This document shows, piece after piece, positions 26,163 to 34,466 of a stretch of 64,000 nt of DNA; position 1 is the stretch's first letter, and each line of letters begins with the position of its first letter. This DNA comes from Cellvibrio polysaccharolyticus (GTDB lineage: Bacteria > Pseudomonadota > Gammaproteobacteria > Pseudomonadales > Cellvibrionaceae), in contig NZ_PRDL01000001.1 in assembly GCF_015182315.1 (NCBI RefSeq), positions 1,178,001 to 1,242,000 on the forward strand, written 5' to 3'. A model generated the notes under the pieces. That model did not search any database and was not told where the DNA came from. It worked only from the letters and a program-made list of their open reading frames with translations. The translations under genes were made by a program, and so were the position numbers.

Positions 26163-27939
26163 CCTGAATCCCCATCAACTCACGGTAAGCCGGGTTATTT
26201 TTTGAAAGTTCGGTGTGTGTGCCCTGGGCGATAATTTGTCCGTGGGTTAACACAATCACCCGGTCTGCCAGCAGCACAGTGGATAATTTGCTGGAAACAA
26301 TGACCACCGTAACCGTGCGCCCGTGGCTGTTTTTAAAATTACGAATATTATCGAGAATGGTTTTTTCGGTGCTGGCATCCAGTGCGCTGGTGGCGTCATC
26401 CAGGCCGAGAATGGAGGCGTCTCCAAGCAAGGCTCGGGCGAGGCAAATACGCTGTCGTTGCCCACCAGACAAAGTCAGGCCGCGATCACCAATGCGGGTT
26501 TCAAGGCCGTGCTCCAGGCGGTTAATGACATCGCGCGCGTTGGCAATATCCAGCGCGTCGAGCAATTCCCGATCGGTTGCGTCGGGTTTGCTCAGGCGCA
26601 AATTGGCGGCCAGGGTATCGGAAAACAGAAAACTTTCTTGTGGCACAATATGTACGCGGTTGCGCAGTTCTTCGCTATTAAGCGTTTGTACATCTTGCCA
26701 GCCGGTTTCGGTTGAGCCGATAGCGACCTTGCCCTGGTCGGCATCTACCAGGCGCGGCAACAACGACATCAGGGTACTTTTACCGCTGCCGGTGGTGCCC
26801 ACCACCGCAACCACTTCACCGGGTTCAATGGTGAGATGGCAGTGCTGCAAAACCGGTTTGCCATGTTGTTGCGGTTGTACGCTGACGTTATCCAGTTTTA
26901 CACCGAGCGCCCCCGCGGGTAGCGGCGCTGTGCCGGTTTGGCGTGCCGGGCGTGCATCCAGTAATTCCCAGATGCGTGCAGCCGATGCACGGGCATCGGC
27001 GAAAATTTGAATCACGCGGCCAATGCCTTCTACACGGATAATCAGCGTATTGGCCAGCATCACCGAAGCAACCAGCTCACCAATATTCAATTTACCATCG
27101 CCCACCAGTAATGCACCGAATCCCAGCACCCAGACATGCCCCATGGCAATCACCATTTGTGGTACCGGAATGCGCGAGGTGGCGTAAGCCAGTGCGGCGC
27201 GGGCATGGGCAGAAAACTGCGCGACCTGTCGGGTAAAGTCTTCAATGCGTAAAGACTCCAGGCCAAAAGCCTTGATAACCCGCACACCGGCAACACCTTC
27301 AGTAAGGTTCTGGTTTACTGTGTCGTAGGCGGCACCGGTGGCGCGATCCAGCGTGACCAGATGGTTGGTTTGCAAAACAAAAATCCCGACACCGGCAATG
27401 GTAATCACCAGCGGAATCACTCCAAGCCAAACGTTGTACCAGCACAACATGCCGACGGTGGCGATGACCAGCAGCAGTGTTTCAAAAATTTGCCGCCAGA
27501 AGTTCATCAGCGCATCGCGCAGTTTATCGGCATCGCGGGTAGTGCGCGTCACCATGCCACCAACGCCATGTTCGCGGTGATACACCAGATCAAGATTTTG
27601 CACCTGATGAAAAATACGTTCGCGCAAAATGAACAGCAGATCCTGGCCAATGATGAGCGAAGACAAACCGGCAAGGTATTGAATAATCCCGCGCCCGAAG
27701 GCAATGGCAAACAAAATCATCATCCAGGTCAGCGCGACGGAATAATCCAGGGCACCGCTGGCAGTTTGCACCACCGCAACGCCGCGTTCCACATCATGAA
27801 TAGCGCGCCCCAGCAACCACTGCTGCCAGGCCATACTGAAATTCAATGCTGCGAATAACACCGCGGTTATGGTGAAACGCCAGGGCATTTCCCGGTAGAG
27901 CGCGAGGCAGCGCAACAGCGGCCAGTTTTTTAATGACAT
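26152..27939 (-). CDS. ABC exporter half-transporter with degenerate ATP site
   Basis: This 595-residue membrane-ATPase fusion is upstream of and overlapping its partner. Walker A GTTGSGKST (381-389) and signature LSGGQRQR (490-497) are normal. The Walker B reads ILGLDDATS, with Asp515 in the catalytic Glu position, and the switch-loop His is replaced (VIVSSKLSTV instead of AHRLST). Those changes mark the non-hydrolytic site of heterodimeric exporters of the BmrCD/TmrAB style. The start has AGGAGA about six bases upstream. A 500-bp gap with a dispersed repeat separates it from the divergent or parallel desulfinase gene. Confidence 0.9.
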   Translation of the reverse strand: MSLKNWPLLRCLALYREMPWRFTITAVLFAALNFSMAWQQWLLGRAIHDVERGVAVVQTASGALDYSVALTWMMILFAIAFGRGIIQYLAGLSSLIIGQDLLFILRERIFHQVQNLDLVYHREHGVGGMVTRTTRDADKLRDALMNFWRQIFETLLLVIATVGMLCWYNVWLGVIPLVITIAGVGIFVLQTNHLVTLDRATGAAYDTVNQNLTEGVAGVRVIKAFGLESLRIEDFTRQVAQFSAHARAALAYATSRIPVPQMVIAMGHVWVLGFGALLVGDGKLNIGELVASVMLANTLIIRVEGIGRVIQIFADARASAARIWELLDARPARQTGTAPLPAGALGVKLDNVSVQPQQHGKPVLQHCHLTIEPGEVVAVVGTTGSGKSTLMSLLPRLVDADQGKVAIGSTETGWQDVQTLNSEELRNRVHIVPQESFLFSDTLAANLRLSKPDATDRELLDALDIANARDVINRLEHGLETRIGDRGLTLSGGQRQRICLARALLGDASILGLDDATSALDASTEKTILDNIRNFKNSHGRTVTVVIVSSKLSTVLLADRVIVLTHGQIIAQGTHTELSKNNPAYRELMGIQDGN

Positions 27940-28290
27940 GAATCATCTCCTGCCGGTGTGGTAACGCAGTGACCTTGCGCAAGCAGGAAAGGTGAGATGA
28001 ATATACGGAAAGGTAAACAAATATCAGGCAACTGCATAAACAGTGTTTTCTCCAACAAATATCAAGGCTTCTTTTTTCTACTTTCCGGCTCCAAGCAAGC
28101 CTCAGGCCATAAAGCAAAAATATGAGGGAGATAACAGCTTATTGAGTGGTGGCGCGGAGCTTTGAGGAAATGTTAACGGGCGAACGACCTGTTCAGGTTT
28201 TGTGGGTGCTGTATTTAAAACACTGGCGACATTTTCGCTGTTCGGAATGAAGCACTGTTGCCTGCCGGGCACCACCGCGACTTATGGTCG

Positions 28291-28434
28291 GCACAATGTA
28301 AGTTTGGCGTTAGGTGGCCTCTTCCAAAACCGTCAGTCAGGGGCGCCCGGCAAGGGATGACTCGTCGGCGCTACATGGACGTATTTATGCATTTTTGGAA
28401 GAGGCCACCTAATGCCAAACGGACGGAATAACAC
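28291..28434 (+). repeat. Dispersed intergenic palindromic repeat, copy 3 (short form)
   Basis: It begins GCACAATGTAAGTTTGGCG and TTAGGTGGCCTCTTCCAAAA, and ends TTTTTGGAAGAGGCCACC followed by TAATGCCAAACGGACGG. The two 20-bp ends are almost perfect inverted copies including the variable GTGGCCTC, indicating compensatory drift and a folded structure. Confidence 0.85.
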
Positions 28435-28466
28435 CTATCTTGCTGTTTGAGAAAGCTACATAGCCG

Positions 28467-29588
28467 TCAATGTAAAAACGTAGTATTCAGGTTATTCCAT
28501 GCCGGGCGTATAAAAGATACCGTGCCGGTCTTGCGCTTGTTGTTGCGTAAAAAGTGTTCGAGCGGGCCTCTTTCTATCCAGCTGTCGATGGAAAAATCAT
28601 TTTTGATATAACCATATTCCAGCAGGAATTTTTTCATGGTATCCAGCGCGGCAATATTGCCCGGGTGCAAATCCAGTTGTAAATTTTTATGCACCGCGCC
28701 GCCGTAGGCGTAGCTGATCCAGCTCTCCGCCCAGCCCACCTCGCGGCTGAGTAAATTCAGGGTTTCTGACGGGTGGCGGGTTGCCCACTCGCCAGCTTGC
28801 CAAACATGCTGAATCAAACAATCTACCAGGTGTGGATAATTATCCAGCAGCCAGGCGTTCACAATTAACGGACGCGGCGCGCAGTTATTGATGCGAACTT
28901 GCGGATCGGGGTGGCGGTTAATATCGGCAATGACCCGCGCACCCAACAGGTGGCAGGCTTGCGCACCGCGAAAATCCTTCACGTAAACGGCATCGACCAG
29001 GCCGTTACTCAGGGCATCAATCTCGCTGCTGTAACTGTAACGACCACGCCGACCAGTACCGGTAGCAATGACCTGGCCATCTCTGACTACCGAAGGAATC
29101 GCGTGATCCGGTAAATCAACACGCTCTACATCGTTCCATGAAAGACCAACACTTTCCAGAATCACACTGAAGCCGCGCACCGCAGATACCTGGGTGTGAT
29201 CAATTTCCAGATTGAATTGCGGAATACCAATGCGCCGACCTTTCAAATCTTTTGCCGACTGAATGCCGGATTGGGGCAGTGCGATTAACGCCTGATATTC
29301 GTCTGTCCAGGTCAGACCAATAACCCGTGTGTCCTGGCCTGCGGCCCGCCCCCAAATAACCGGAACGCTGCCGCCCTGGCGAAAAATATTGGGCTGGTTC
29401 ATATCCGCAAGGCGCGGTTCGTCCGTTGGGTTGTTGGCTTCAAAGGTCGCCCGCACATCAATCGCTGCGAGGTGATGCATGGCATCGGGCAGCCATCCGG
29501 TTTGCATGGCAATGGATAAAGGTGAGGGCACCGGACAGCGAGCGTATAGCAGCTCGTTCAGGCGATTGGGTTTGCTGGTGGTAGGCAT
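28467..29588 (-). CDS. DszB-like sulfinate desulfinase paralogue 1 (catalytic His missing)
   Basis: This protein of about 373 residues without a signal peptide has a periplasmic-binding-protein fold, as DszB does. It aligns by eye with 2'-hydroxybiphenyl-2-sulfinate desulfinase: LLYARCPVPSPLSIAMQTGWL holds the nucleophilic Cys (Cys18), and NIFRQGGSVPVIW holds the catalytic Arg of the RxGG motif (Arg70). The His that lies ten residues before that Arg in DszB is replaced by Leu60 here, so the enzyme may have altered chemistry or act as a sensor. The start is set at ATG 29588 by comparison with the paralogues; ATGs at 29603 and 29636 are possible. A sigma-54 promoter lies just upstream. It would often be misnamed an ABC substrate-binding protein. 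Confidence 0.8.
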   Translation of the reverse strand: MPTTSKPNRLNELLYARCPVPSPLSIAMQTGWLPDAMHHLAAIDVRATFEANNPTDEPRLADMNQPNIFRQGGSVPVIWGRAAGQDTRVIGLTWTDEYQALIALPQSGIQSAKDLKGRRIGIPQFNLEIDHTQVSAVRGFSVILESVGLSWNDVERVDLPDHAIPSVVRDGQVIATGTGRRGRYSYSSEIDALSNGLVDAVYVKDFRGAQACHLLGARVIADINRHPDPQVRINNCAPRPLIVNAWLLDNYPHLVDCLIQHVWQAGEWATRHPSETLNLLSREVGWAESWISYAYGGAVHKNLQLDLHPGNIAALDTMKKFLLEYGYIKNDFSIDSWIERGPLEHFLRNNKRKTGTVSFIRPAWNNLNTTFLH

Positions 29589-29662
29589 CAGGTTAAAGTC
29601 CATGTTAGAGATTATAAGCAACCAGGCATTGAGCATACCGGTAATGTACTACCGGAGGCTAA

Positions 29663-29678
29663 AGCAGAAAACATGCCA
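29663..29678 (-). promoter_or_regulatory. Sigma-54 promoter for desulfinase paralogue 1
   Basis: On the minus strand TGGCATGTTTTCTGCT has TGGCA and TGCT of the consensus with 10 bp between GG and GC. The predicted start is near 29652, which argues against the ATG at 29636 as it would leave no ribosome-binding site. Confidence 0.75.
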
Positions 29679-29751
29679 CCCGCCGGAATAGTGATTTAAA
29701 AGCATCGGTGGCGTTGGTTAACCGGTTTTTTGGTTGCAAGGTTGCTTCTGC

Positions 29752-29777
29752 CAACAGTAGTGCGAACACTGCTGTTG
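29752..29777. promoter_or_regulatory. Imperfect palindrome, candidate activator site
   Basis: The 26-bp element pairs CAACAG with CTGTTG and AGTG with CACT around a CGAA centre. It lies about 75-100 bp upstream of the -24 element of desulfinase paralogue 1 and upstream of the sigma-54 activator gene, the usual place for an enhancer-like activator site. The link is positional only. Confidence 0.35.
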
Positions 29778-29846
29778 AAATCTGATCATCTTTTTGTTGC
29801 GCTTTGCGCAGGGGTAATTATTCCTGTTTCAGGAACTTCGGAGGAA

Positions 29847-29985
29847 GTTAGCCATTGTTCTATGTGTTTCAAAACTGTCGAGTCACTCGCCACATCCCTG
29901 TGGCTCGCCCTTCGGGCAGCTACGCTGTGCTTATTGGCAATCCTGCCAATAAGTCAGGGGCGCCCGCCATGGCTAACGGATGGAT
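29847..29985 (+). repeat. Dispersed intergenic palindromic repeat, copy 4
   Basis: It begins GTTAGCCATTGTTC with GTTTCAAAACTGTCGAGTCA, carries the internal module CTCGCCCTTCGGGCAGC and TTATTGGCAATCCTGCC, and ends GCCCGCCATGGCTAAC. The right end is shortened compared with copies 2 and 7. Confidence 0.75.
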
Positions 29986-30196
29986 GTCTCTATTTTTCGC
30001 AAGAAAAAAATTTCAGGCTTCCTAACATTTAATGCCGCGAATTAAACACGCCTGCGCAATTTTTTGTCAGTTGGTTATAAGTTTATAGTTATAAATTCCT
30101 TAATAAAAAATACCACTGCTCTTACACTGGCCACGTCTTAGAACATTTTGTCATGGTTTTTTAACCATCCAATGCCAACAATACCGAGAGAATCCC

Positions 30197-31381
30197 GTGA
30201 GTGTAGAAACGCAAGAACCTATGGTTTTGTCGTTGGAAGGCGGTAATGCCCAACCACTTTCCGTTCGTGCCAAAGCACTGGTCTTTTCCGATCCTGTGTC
30301 GGCGGCCTTGCTTGATTATATTGAGCGCATCGCGCCCAGCGAGGCACCGGTATTGATTGGTGGCGAAACCGGCACCGGCAAGGAATTGGTAGCTCGCCAC
30401 ATCCATCACCTCAGTGGCCGCAAAGGGCCTTTCCTGGCGGTGAACTGTGGTGCTATCAGTGACCAGCTGGCCGAAAGCGAATTGTTCGGCCATGAAGCCG
30501 GTTCCTTTACCGGCGCCACCGGGCGTCGTGAAGGCTGGTTTGAGGCAGCCAACGGCGGCACTCTGTTTCTGGACGAGATTGGTGACTTACCGCTCGCCAT
30601 GCAGGTAAAACTGCTGCGCGTTTTACAAGAGCGTGAAGTGGTGCGCATCGGTTCGCGAAAAAGTATTCCGGTCAATGTTCGCCTCGTAGCGGCCACCAAC
30701 GTGGACCTTGACTACGCCGTAAACGCCGGTCACTTCCGCCGCGATTTGTTATACCGTATTAATATTGCTCACGTAAAATTGCCGCCACTGCGCGAGCGTC
30801 CGGGCGATGTGGTTCCTTTGGCTGAGTACTTTTTAAAAGTTTACAGCCAGCGCATGGGGCACACCAAACCGTCTTTTTCAGCCGATGCGATCAAGTTGCT
30901 GGTGAGTTATGCCTGGCCGGGTAATATTCGTGAGCTGGAAAACGTGATTCATTTTGCGTTGTTGGTTTCCGGTGAAACGACCATCGAACCCGAGCACCTT
31001 AAAGTTACCGGTGGCTGGGGCGCCACCAACACACCGGCTGGCCCCTGGACCGGTGGCGATAATGAGATAGCTGGCGAGGGCAGTTTTTCCCGTCAGGAAG
31101 GCCCGCACGATGTGATCGCCCGTCAGTTGCGTCGTTTGTTCAAATCCGGTGGCGAAAGCGCCTGGTTTGATCAGTTGGAAGCGCTGATTGTTTCCGAAGC
31201 TTTTGCTTACAGCAACAGCAACCAGGTGCACACCGCGGCGTTATTGGGAATTTCCCGTAACGTAATGCGAACCTTGCTGAAGCGCCATGGTTTCCTGCGT
31301 GATAGCACCTTTAGTCGTGAGTCTGGCTCTGCCGGTTATCACGATGATGCGCCGCATTCTCTGGAGTCGCGCGCAGGCTGA
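30197..31381 (+). CDS. Sigma-54-dependent activator without sensor domain (SfnR-like)
   Basis: This 394-residue enhancer-binding protein is little more than an AAA+ core plus DNA-binding domain. Only about 30 residues precede the core, so it lacks a receiver or ligand domain, as SfnR and PspF do. Walker A GGETGTGKE is at 55-63, the sigma-54 contact loop reads GSFTGA (102-107) instead of GAFTGA, Walker B is TLFLDEIGD (122-130), and the arginine finger region is FRRDLLYRI. A Fis-type helix-turn-helix occupies about 343-365 (HTAALLGISRNVMRTLL). It starts at GTG with CGAGAG upstream. It sits among nine sigma-54 promoters of sulfur genes and is the likely activator of that regulon. Confidence 0.9.
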   Translation: MSVETQEPMVLSLEGGNAQPLSVRAKALVFSDPVSAALLDYIERIAPSEAPVLIGGETGTGKELVARHIHHLSGRKGPFLAVNCGAISDQLAESELFGHEAGSFTGATGRREGWFEAANGGTLFLDEIGDLPLAMQVKLLRVLQEREVVRIGSRKSIPVNVRLVAATNVDLDYAVNAGHFRRDLLYRINIAHVKLPPLRERPGDVVPLAEYFLKVYSQRMGHTKPSFSADAIKLLVSYAWPGNIRELENVIHFALLVSGETTIEPEHLKVTGGWGATNTPAGPWTGGDNEIAGEGSFSRQEGPHDVIARQLRRLFKSGGESAWFDQLEALIVSEAFAYSNSNQVHTAALLGISRNVMRTLLKRHGFLRDSTFSRESGSAGYHDDAPHSLESRAG

Positions 31382-31418
31382 TTTTTTTGTTGTAAACCTT
31401 TTCGTTCTCTCCTCGCTC

Positions 31419-31457
31419 GCCACCGATGCCACCAGGCAATATCGGTGGCTTTTTTTA
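31419..31457 (+). terminator. Intrinsic terminator after the sigma-54 activator
   Basis: A perfect 9-bp stem (31419-31427 with 31441-31449) is followed by seven T residues. Confidence 0.9.
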
Positions 31458-31632
31458 TTCAGCTGCTGATTTTTCACTCTGGTTGCTGTGTGTTTTCAAA
31501 CAAACACGGTTGGTTTCGTTGTTGCCAATCGAGCAGTTATTGTTGCCAGCCGGTCAGTTGCATGAATAATTTTTCTTCCCCTTTTTGGTAATTTCCGCCG
31601 CATGCCTTGCCAATAAACCCTTTTGCCTGTCA

Positions 31633-31648
31633 TGGCATGGACCTTGCT
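31633..31648 (+). promoter_or_regulatory. Sigma-54 promoter for desulfinase paralogue 2
   Basis: TGGCATGGACCTTGCT is almost the consensus (TGGCAC-N5-TTGCW) with exact spacing. The predicted start is near 31660, 70 bases before ATG 31730. This rules out the longer in-frame start at 31607. Confidence 0.87.
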
Positions 31649-31729
31649 CAAGGTGAGTATCGTTTTTTCCTGCGGCTAATCTTGTGGCTGATGGAAATAG
31701 CACTCACCGTCATGATCAGGAGTTTTACC

Positions 31730-32794
31730 ATGAGTCAATCTCAACCATTGGATGCATTGTGGTACACGCGTTGCCCGGTTCCTACCGGCCTTGGTATTGC
31801 TGTGCAAAAAGGCTGGCTGGAAGATAGTTTTCGTAGCCAGAACACTCTGATCAAATCATTGCGCGAGTCCAATGATCAGGCGGTACGCGAATCGCATTTT
31901 GATCACACGCTGGTTAATTCTGTTCGCCATGGCGGCAACATCCCGGCGGTGTGGGCACGTTCGGTGGGTAGAGAGACACGGGTTATCGGTTTGTCCTGGG
32001 CGGATGAAGTGCAGTTGATTTTGTCATTGCCGGAGTCCGGAATTAATTCCGTAAAAGATTTGAAAGGCCGTCGTTTCGGTTTGCCGAAATGGAGCAATGT
32101 GCAAATTGACTTCTCCCGCGCCCAGGCTATTCGTGGTCTTGAAAATGCGCTGAAAACCGAAGGCTTGACGGTAGATGATGTCGAGTTGGTGGACTACGTA
32201 ATTGGCGGCACTCAAAGCGATGCGCCGGCAGAAAAAAGCGTCAGCGGTGCCAATGTGTTCAGTGGTCGCCGTGGCAGTTCGCGCAATGCCGAGTTGTTAG
32301 GCTTGTTGCGCGGCGAAGTGGATGCCATTTTTCTGAAGGGCGCGGTTGGTGCGCAGGTTGCGCATCAGTTTGACTTGAATATTGTGATTGATACCGGTTC
32401 GCACCCGGACCCGTTGATTCGCGCTAACAATGGTACGCCGCGTACGTTGGCGGTGGATATCAATCTGCTGGATAAGCATTTTGATTCGGCGGTAAATATT
32501 TTGCAGCAGGTGGTGCGTGCCGAACAGTGGGCCTGGCAGAATCCGGATGATACCCGTCGTTATTTGGCTCGCGAGACCAATAGCAGTGAGTATTGGGTAA
32601 CCAGAGCTTATGGTGAAGATGCGCATTTGCGTTTGAAAACCGACCTTGCTGATAGTTCTATCGAGGCGTTGCAGGATTTTGTGAGTTTTCTGCACCGCTG
32701 GAAATTTATTCCCAACTCGTTTTCTGTGCGCGACTGGATTGATCCACGTCCGTGGGAAGCTGTGTCCGCTTCAGGGCTGGGATCCGACGTGTGA
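31730..32794 (+). CDS. DszB-like sulfinate desulfinase paralogue 2
   Basis: This 354-residue cytoplasmic protein has no signal peptide. It matches the DszB active-site plan: ALWYTRCPVPTGLGIAVQKG gives Cys15, and ESHFDHTLVNSVRHGGNIP gives His56 and Arg66 with the same ten-residue spacing as His60-Arg70 of DszB. The reaction expected for the family is hydrolysis of an organic sulfinate to sulfite plus the desulfinated compound, the last step of the 4S-type route. The start has AGGAG seven bases upstream and fits the sigma-54 promoter. The gene is alone, ended by a strong terminator. The actual substrate, aromatic or not, is unknown. Confidence 0.85.
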   Translation: MSQSQPLDALWYTRCPVPTGLGIAVQKGWLEDSFRSQNTLIKSLRESNDQAVRESHFDHTLVNSVRHGGNIPAVWARSVGRETRVIGLSWADEVQLILSLPESGINSVKDLKGRRFGLPKWSNVQIDFSRAQAIRGLENALKTEGLTVDDVELVDYVIGGTQSDAPAEKSVSGANVFSGRRGSSRNAELLGLLRGEVDAIFLKGAVGAQVAHQFDLNIVIDTGSHPDPLIRANNGTPRTLAVDINLLDKHFDSAVNILQQVVRAEQWAWQNPDDTRRYLARETNSSEYWVTRAYGEDAHLRLKTDLADSSIEALQDFVSFLHRWKFIPNSFSVRDWIDPRPWEAVSASGLGSDV

Positions 32795-32810
32795 GACGGA
32801 TCCGACTCTC

Positions 32811-32838
32811 GGGGAGCTTTTGCTCCCCCTTTTTTTTG
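32811..32838 (+). terminator. Intrinsic terminator after desulfinase paralogue 2
   Basis: GGGGAGC (32811-32817) pairs with GCTCCCC (32822-32828) over a TTTT loop and is followed by eight T residues. Confidence 0.92.
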
Positions 32839-32841
32839 GAC

Positions 32842-32866
32842 AAAAAAAGACCCGCCGTAGCGGGTC
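32842..32866 (-). terminator. Minus-strand intrinsic terminator for the 28-codon ORF
   Basis: GACCCGC (32849-32855) pairs with GCGGGTC (32860-32866). On the minus strand the stem is followed by seven T residues (complement of 32842-32848). It is separate from, and back to back with, the plus-strand terminator, so a minus-strand transcript must come from the right. Confidence 0.85.
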
Positions 32867-32912
32867 AATCATGTAAGGAGATACAGTAAAGCGTGTTGCC
32901 CAACAGGTTCCA

Positions 32913-32999
32913 TTAACGAGAGTTGCCCATGAAAGATACCGGTAGAAAAGCGTCCATGCTTTTTTGGTAATCCATCGGAGGCAGTTCCATAGTATCCAT
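32913..32999 (-). CDS. Small ORF of 28 codons with its own terminator
   Basis: ATG at 32999 is preceded by AAAAGG (about eight bases upstream), and TAA at 32913 is followed 46 bases later by a dedicated minus-strand terminator. The peptide begins MDTMELPPMDYQKSMDAF and ends VSFMGNSR. It is Met-rich (five Met besides the start), acidic at the front, has no Cys, and shows no signal peptide or transmembrane helix. It lies between two sigma-54-driven desulfinase genes, divergent from the second. No family is recognised. It could be a regulatory peptide, a precursor peptide for modification, or the ORF of a small RNA. Confidence 0.55.
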   Translation of the reverse strand: MDTMELPPMDYQKSMDAFLPVSFMGNSR

Positions 33000-33297
33000 G
33001 TGTTATACCTTTTCAAAATACTGATTTTTTATATTCTTATATTTAAAAATATTTAATAAAAAACTCGATGGAATTCCCGTTTTTCCTACTTCCGTTTTGA
33101 AAAAGATATCCAGATGCAAAACTCGATTTTGTGCCGAGTTTCTGAGTTTGTAAGATCAACTGGTATTATTTTCTTCTGTTTTTATTTCATCAATATCTCA
33201 CTCTTGTTTGTTCAAAATACAGCATTGCTGTCTGAAAGCTAACGATAAAAATTCAAATTTAAACGCATTCTTCCAGATAATGTTGGGTTTTTCAGGC
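33000..33297. other. Divergent promoter region between the small ORF and desulfinase paralogue 3
   Basis: AT-rich sequence, especially 33020-33065, without a supported gene. It presumably contains the minus-strand promoter of the 28-codon ORF and upstream sites for the sigma-54 promoter at 33298. Confidence 0.45.
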
Positions 33298-33313
33298 TGG
33301 CATAAAAGCTGCA
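33298..33313 (+). promoter_or_regulatory. Sigma-54 promoter for desulfinase paralogue 3 operon
   Basis: TGGCATAAAAGCTGCA keeps TGGCA and TGCA of the consensus with 10 bp between GG and GC. The predicted start is near 33324, 65 bases before the ATG. Confidence 0.8.
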
Positions 33314-33388
33314 GAAGTGATTGCCGACAAGCTGCTTCTTGTAGCAGCGAAAAATGTAACCCGCTAATCGCGACAAAGAGGACTGCAT

Positions 33389-34417
33389 ATGGTTGATCAA
33401 ACTCAGAAGCCGGTAGAGCTCTGGTACACCCGTTGTGGTGTAGCGACAGCCTCGGCGTTGGCAATTCGTCAGGGTTGGTTGCAGGAAGAATTTTCCGGCC
33501 CGGATACGCTGTTGCATTCACTAAAAGAATCCGACAGTAAAGATGTTCGTAACTCCCACTACAACCATTCGCAGTCCGGCATGTTCCGTGAGGGCGGAAA
33601 TATTCCGCCGATTTGGGCGAAAGCCAAAGGTCAGGACACGGTGGTGATTGGTATTACCTGGCTGGATGAGTATCAGGGCATTTTGTCCCGTGCCGGTAGC
33701 GGTATTAGCAAGCCTGCTGACTTGCAAGGCAAGCGGGTTGGCATTCCTTTGCATGAAGAGGCGCTGATTGATTTTCAGCGGGGCGCAGCTGTGCATGGTT
33801 TTGATACCGCATTGAAAACTGTCGGGTTGACGCTGGATGACGTGACGCGTGTCGATATCAAGCGCGGTGAAGGCATTCATCGCGGCGAGGTGGCGGCACT
33901 GGAAGCCGGTGACGTGGACGCGATTTTTGTACGTTTTGCGCGTGGTTATGAGTGGTCTGTGGATGAAAAATTCCAGCAGGTCATCAACATCAACGCCTTG
34001 CCGGATCATTTGCAGCGCGTCAATAACGGTACGCCGCGACTGATTACGGTCGATCGTGCGTTTCTCGATAAAAACCCGGATGTGGTCGTGCGCTATCTGG
34101 CGGTGTTGCTGGAAACTGCCGAGTGGGCGAAGCAACATCCACACGAGGTTGTGCAGATATTGCAGCAGGAGAATCAGGGCGCTTCGTTGACGGCTGTTGA
34201 AGCCTCGCACCCGGAAGATGTGCATTTGTTTTTTGAACCACAGTTGATTTTCGAGTATGTCACCGGTGTTGAGGTGCAAAAAAACTTTCTGCTGGAGCAG
34301 GGTTTCCTTGAGCAGGATTTTGATGTGCGGGCCTGGATTGAGTCATGGCCGTTGGCGCGAGCCCACAAACTGGTCGAGGAGCGCCGTGAGCAACGGCGTT
34401 CGGTTGCCGCTGCCTGA
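33389..34417 (+). CDS. DszB-like sulfinate desulfinase paralogue 3
   Basis: This 342-residue cytoplasmic protein shares the DszB plan. The Cys segment reads ELWYTRCGVATASALAIRQG (Cys16, with CGVA instead of CPVP), and the catalytic His57 and Arg67 lie in NSHYNHSQSGMFREGGNIP with the conserved ten-residue spacing. The remainder (ADLQGKRVGIPLHEE, VNNGTPRLITVDRAFLDKNP) is the periplasmic-binding-protein-like two-lobed fold. It starts at ATG 33389 with AAAGAGGA upstream. It heads an operon with a class II aldolase-like gene and probably the exporters that follow. Different residues around the Cys suggest a substrate different from paralogue 2. Confidence 0.84.
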   Translation: MVDQTQKPVELWYTRCGVATASALAIRQGWLQEEFSGPDTLLHSLKESDSKDVRNSHYNHSQSGMFREGGNIPPIWAKAKGQDTVVIGITWLDEYQGILSRAGSGISKPADLQGKRVGIPLHEEALIDFQRGAAVHGFDTALKTVGLTLDDVTRVDIKRGEGIHRGEVAALEAGDVDAIFVRFARGYEWSVDEKFQQVININALPDHLQRVNNGTPRLITVDRAFLDKNPDVVVRYLAVLLETAEWAKQHPHEVVQILQQENQGASLTAVEASHPEDVHLFFEPQLIFEYVTGVEVQKNFLLEQGFLEQDFDVRAWIESWPLARAHKLVEERREQRRSVAAA

Positions 34418-34466
34418 GCTTGATCAGGCAGTATTTATTGTCCATTCATTGTTGTAAGGAATTTTT

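Noticed and set aside
31511..31526. Possible second sigma-54 promoter TGGTTTCGTTGTTGCC upstream of desulfinase paralogue 2
   Set aside because: Spacing fits, but only TGG and TTGC match, and it lies 120 bp further upstream than the near-consensus site at 31633, which is better placed.
28467..34417. ABC sulfonate/nitrate substrate-binding proteins (SsuA/TauA)
   Set aside because: None of the three has a signal peptide or lipobox, no SsuB/SsuC genes are present, and DszB active-site residues are conserved with correct spacing.
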